A stretch of 24,302 nt of DNA, from the NCBI GenBank assembly GCA_964515555.1, contig CAZEVY010000082.1:1-24302 (forward strand), written 5' to 3'. The stretch comes from CAZEVY01 sp964515555 (GTDB lineage: Bacteria > Acidobacteriota > Terriglobia > Bryobacterales > Bryobacteraceae). Position 1 is the stretch's first letter. Each line of letters starts with the position of its first letter. The notes under the pieces were generated by a model. It saw only the letters and a list, made by a program, of their open reading frames with translations. It was not told where the DNA came from and searched no databases. The position numbers and the translations under genes are program-made. Below are positions 22,265 to 24,302 of this stretch, piece by piece.

Positions 22265-24260
22265 TCGTACGGTGCACGTTGTTCCAGTGCCCCGAGATCC
22301 CGTGCGCCATGCCCGCGTAGCGGATCATCTTCGCCGGGACGCCGCGCCGCTTCAGCGCGAAGTACATCTGCTCGGCCTCCTCGTAGGGCACGCGCTGGTC
22401 GACCTCGCCGTGAATGAACAGCGTCGGCGTCTTCACGCGGCCCGCGTACGTCAGCGGCGATTGCAGGATCATGCGCCCGCGCGCCTCCTCCTGCCACGGC
22501 GCGCCGAAGAATTCGGTCTCCTTCGTGCGGAAGATGTCGGCGGTGCCGTAGTCGCTGATCCAGTTGGAAACGCCGGCGCCGGCGGCCGCGGCGGCAAAAC
22601 GGTCGGGATACTGCGCGATCAGCCAGTTGGTCATGAAGCCGCCGTAGGAGTGGCCGATCGACGCCACGCGCTTCGGGTCGATCGGGTAGCTTCGAATGGC
22701 GTGGTCGACGCCCGATACGACGTCCTGGCCGTCCTTGGTTCCCCAGGCGCCCCAGGTGGCCCACTTGAAGGCGTCGCCATAACCGGTGGAGCTGCGGAAG
22801 TTGGTGTCGAGCACGAAGTAGCCGCGCGCGGCGAAGTACTGCTGCTTGAAGTCGAACACATACCCGACCGCCGAGTGCGGCCCGCCGTGGCTGTTGACGA
22901 TCAGCGGATACGGCCCCTTCTCACGGCTGTAGCCATGCGGGTAGAGCAGCCAGCCTTCGATTTCCGTTCCGTCGAAGCTCTTCCACTTCAGGCGGTCGGC
23001 CTTGCTGAAGGCGACATCGGCGAGCAGGTCGTCGTGCAGCGAGGTCAGCTTGCGCTCGCCGGAGCCGTCGATATGGGATACCCATACGTCGGCGGGGACC
23101 TCGCGGAGCCCCACCGTGTAGGCGATCTTCGTGAAGCCGGCGTCGAAGTCGACTCCGATCAGCCGGCGCTCGCCGCGCGTCACCTGCTCGACCGGCGCGC
23201 CGGCGCGCGCCGCGACGCGGAACAGGTGCGTCGTCCCTCCCACGCCCGCCGTGAAGTACAGATGCCGGCTGTCGGGCGACCAGCGGACTCCCGCCGGCTC
23301 GTAGTCCCACTGCGCCGTGAGGTTCACGGTGTCGCCGCCGTCGGCGGCCCGGAGGAACAGGTCGTTCGATCCGCCGTGATTCAGCCGCTGCTGGATGATC
23401 ATGTCGACGCCGAAGGTGCGCTGATAGGCGAGGAAACGGCCGTCGGGCGAGTACTCGGGGTTGGCGTAGGCGTAGCCGTCGTTGGTGAGCCGCGCGACCT
23501 TTCCGTCGAGCGTCGCGGTCCACAGATCGGCGCGCGCGTACCGCGTCTCGTTTCGCCACTCGGCGTCGGCCGTGAAGGCGATCGCCGATCCGCCGGGATG
23601 CCAGGTGAGGTTCGCGGGCCGGTGTCCGAGGCTGGTGATCGGGCGGGGTTCGCCTCCGGAGGCGGGCTCGACGACGATCTCGGCGGCCGGCCGCGCCGTG
23701 GGATCGGGGGCGGGGAAGGCCTCGCCGTCGCGCTGGAAGTTCATCCAGTCGAACTGCACGCCCTTGAATCGCTCCATGTGTCGGCGCTCGAACTCGCTGG
23801 CGTACACCGGAGCGGGCTTGGGCGAGGGCGTCTCGCGAACGCGCGCGATCCACTTGCCATCGGGACTTGCGACCGTGCCGGGCGGTGACGCCGCGGCGCG
23901 CACGGGAGCGACGGCGGGCGACTCCACGCTGAACACCCACACCGCGCCACTCGCAGTGACTTGCAGATCGCCGCCCGGCGTCCAGCGCGGATTGGCGACG
24001 TCGCGCCCTTCGTGCTGGATCCGGCGCGGCGCCGCGGAGCCGTCGGCGGGGACCACCCAGGTCGACGTGGGCGAGCTGTTGTCCCGCTCGACGCGGGTCG
24101 CGACGGTATAGGCGACCCACTTCCCGTTCGGCGAGATGCGCGGATTGCCGGCAGTCACGATGCGGTAGTAGTCTTCGATGGCGAGCGCGCGTCCGCGGGA
24201 TTGCGCCAGGAGCGTCCCCGAGAGCAGGAGAGCGGTGATTCCCAACCTTAAGAAGGGCAT
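22224..24260 (-). CDS. S9 family peptidase (prolyl oligopeptidase / acylaminoacyl-peptidase type)
   Basis: This 678-residue secreted peptidase has a signal peptide (MPFLRLGITALLLSGTLLAQ). An N-terminal beta-propeller of WD40-like/TolB-like blades follows (NPRISPNGKWVAYTV, NPEYSPDGRFLAYQR, VRWSPDSRHLYFTA). The C-terminal alpha/beta hydrolase (about 430-678) has LIVNSHGGPHSAVGY and DTNFRSSTGYG. Its catalytic triad is S538 (GHSYGGF), D621 (HGEVDQRVP) and H653 (GMAHGISGH). All key residues are present and the length is normal. It likely trims oligopeptides in the periplasm. Start ATG 24260 is well placed for the signal peptide. Its 3' end overlaps the convergent propeller gene. Confidence 0.95.
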   Translation of the reverse strand: MPFLRLGITALLLSGTLLAQSRGRALAIEDYYRIVTAGNPRISPNGKWVAYTVATRVERDNSSPTSTWVVPADGSAAPRRIQHEGRDVANPRWTPGGDLQVTASGAVWVFSVESPAVAPVRAAASPPGTVASPDGKWIARVRETPSPKPAPVYASEFERRHMERFKGVQFDWMNFQRDGEAFPAPDPTARPAAEIVVEPASGGEPRPITSLGHRPANLTWHPGGSAIAFTADAEWRNETRYARADLWTATLDGKVARLTNDGYAYANPEYSPDGRFLAYQRTFGVDMIIQQRLNHGGSNDLFLRAADGGDTVNLTAQWDYEPAGVRWSPDSRHLYFTAGVGGTTHLFRVAARAGAPVEQVTRGERRLIGVDFDAGFTKIAYTVGLREVPADVWVSHIDGSGERKLTSLHDDLLADVAFSKADRLKWKSFDGTEIEGWLLYPHGYSREKGPYPLIVNSHGGPHSAVGYVFDFKQQYFAARGYFVLDTNFRSSTGYGDAFKWATWGAWGTKDGQDVVSGVDHAIRSYPIDPKRVASIGHSYGGFMTNWLIAQYPDRFAAAAAGAGVSNWISDYGTADIFRTKETEFFGAPWQEEARGRMILQSPLTYAGRVKTPTLFIHGEVDQRVPYEEAEQMYFALKRRGVPAKMIRYAGMAHGISGHWNNVHRTINELAWFDRYLKK

Positions 24261-24302
24261 TAACCGATTATGGCGCAGGGTTGGGTGAAGCGGCCCCGCG
24301 TG

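Noticed and set aside
22191..23888. 565-codon plus-strand open frame opposite the S9 peptidase
   Set aside because: The minus strand has a full signal peptide, propeller and catalytic triad; the plus frame is a shadow.
1..24302. tRNA, rRNA, insertion sequences, prophage genes, sel genes
   Set aside because: None could be recognised anywhere in the window; the Sec machinery must be looked for elsewhere in the genome.

Overview
The window is GC-rich, densely coded bacterial DNA, most likely from a member of the Acidobacteriota close to Solibacter/Bryobacter. This placement is inferred from the FecR-type protein with its WNP...GM...P...YSPFG tail, the two secreted S9 peptidases, the PQQ-like propeller protein and the MEMO-family protein with an N-terminal extension. 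There is no rRNA or tRNA marker. A run of 100 N at 19969-20068 shows that it is a draft scaffold.

Layout. (1) 1-6934 (+): a tightly packed phosphorelay operon, with a histidine kinase carrying at least eight PAS modules (5' end outside the window), a double-receiver protein and a REC-GAF-PAS-kinase-REC hybrid. (2) 6931-8819 (-): a receiver protein whose start looks frameshifted and a REC-kinase gene broken in three places. (3) 8820-9265: a divergent intergenic region with a long inverted repeat. (4) 9266-14953 (+): a tetrapyrrole operon (CcsA/HemX-like membrane protein, hemA, hemC, cobA-hemD fusion) that runs by an ATGA overlap into two tandem thioredoxin-fold genes. (5) 14957-15664 (-): a short-chain dehydrogenase; 15774-16991 (+): a MEMO/AmmeMemoRadiSam B protein. 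(6) 17044-19583 (-): an S9 peptidase, a TPR protein and a DUF433/PIN-like toxin-antitoxin pair. (7) 19856-22264 (+): a FecR-domain protein, a small unknown protein and a PQQ-like propeller protein with overlapping ends. (8) 22224-24260 (-): a full-length S9 peptidase that overlaps its convergent neighbour.

Main result. The first of the two tandem thioredoxin-fold genes (13756-14319) has an in-frame TGA exactly where its neighbour (14378-14953) has the first cysteine of a CGHC active site. Directly downstream lies a perfect 7-bp hairpin with a GGTC apex in the position and form expected of a bacterial SECIS element. The Cys copy lacks this hairpin. I read the pair as a Tat-exported selenoprotein (UPHC) next to its cysteine paralog (CGHC), made by a 622-bp tandem duplication that also copied the 3' tail of hemD. 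Ordinary gene callers would report the selenoprotein as two fragments or a pseudogene.

How the genes fit together. The heme operon makes uroporphyrinogen III precursors and can branch to siroheme through the CobA domain. The coupled exported thiol/selenol proteins and the CcsA/HemX-like protein suggest a link to heme delivery or cytochrome c maturation, but that is inference. The sensory genes at the left have no visible dedicated output domain, so their target lies elsewhere.
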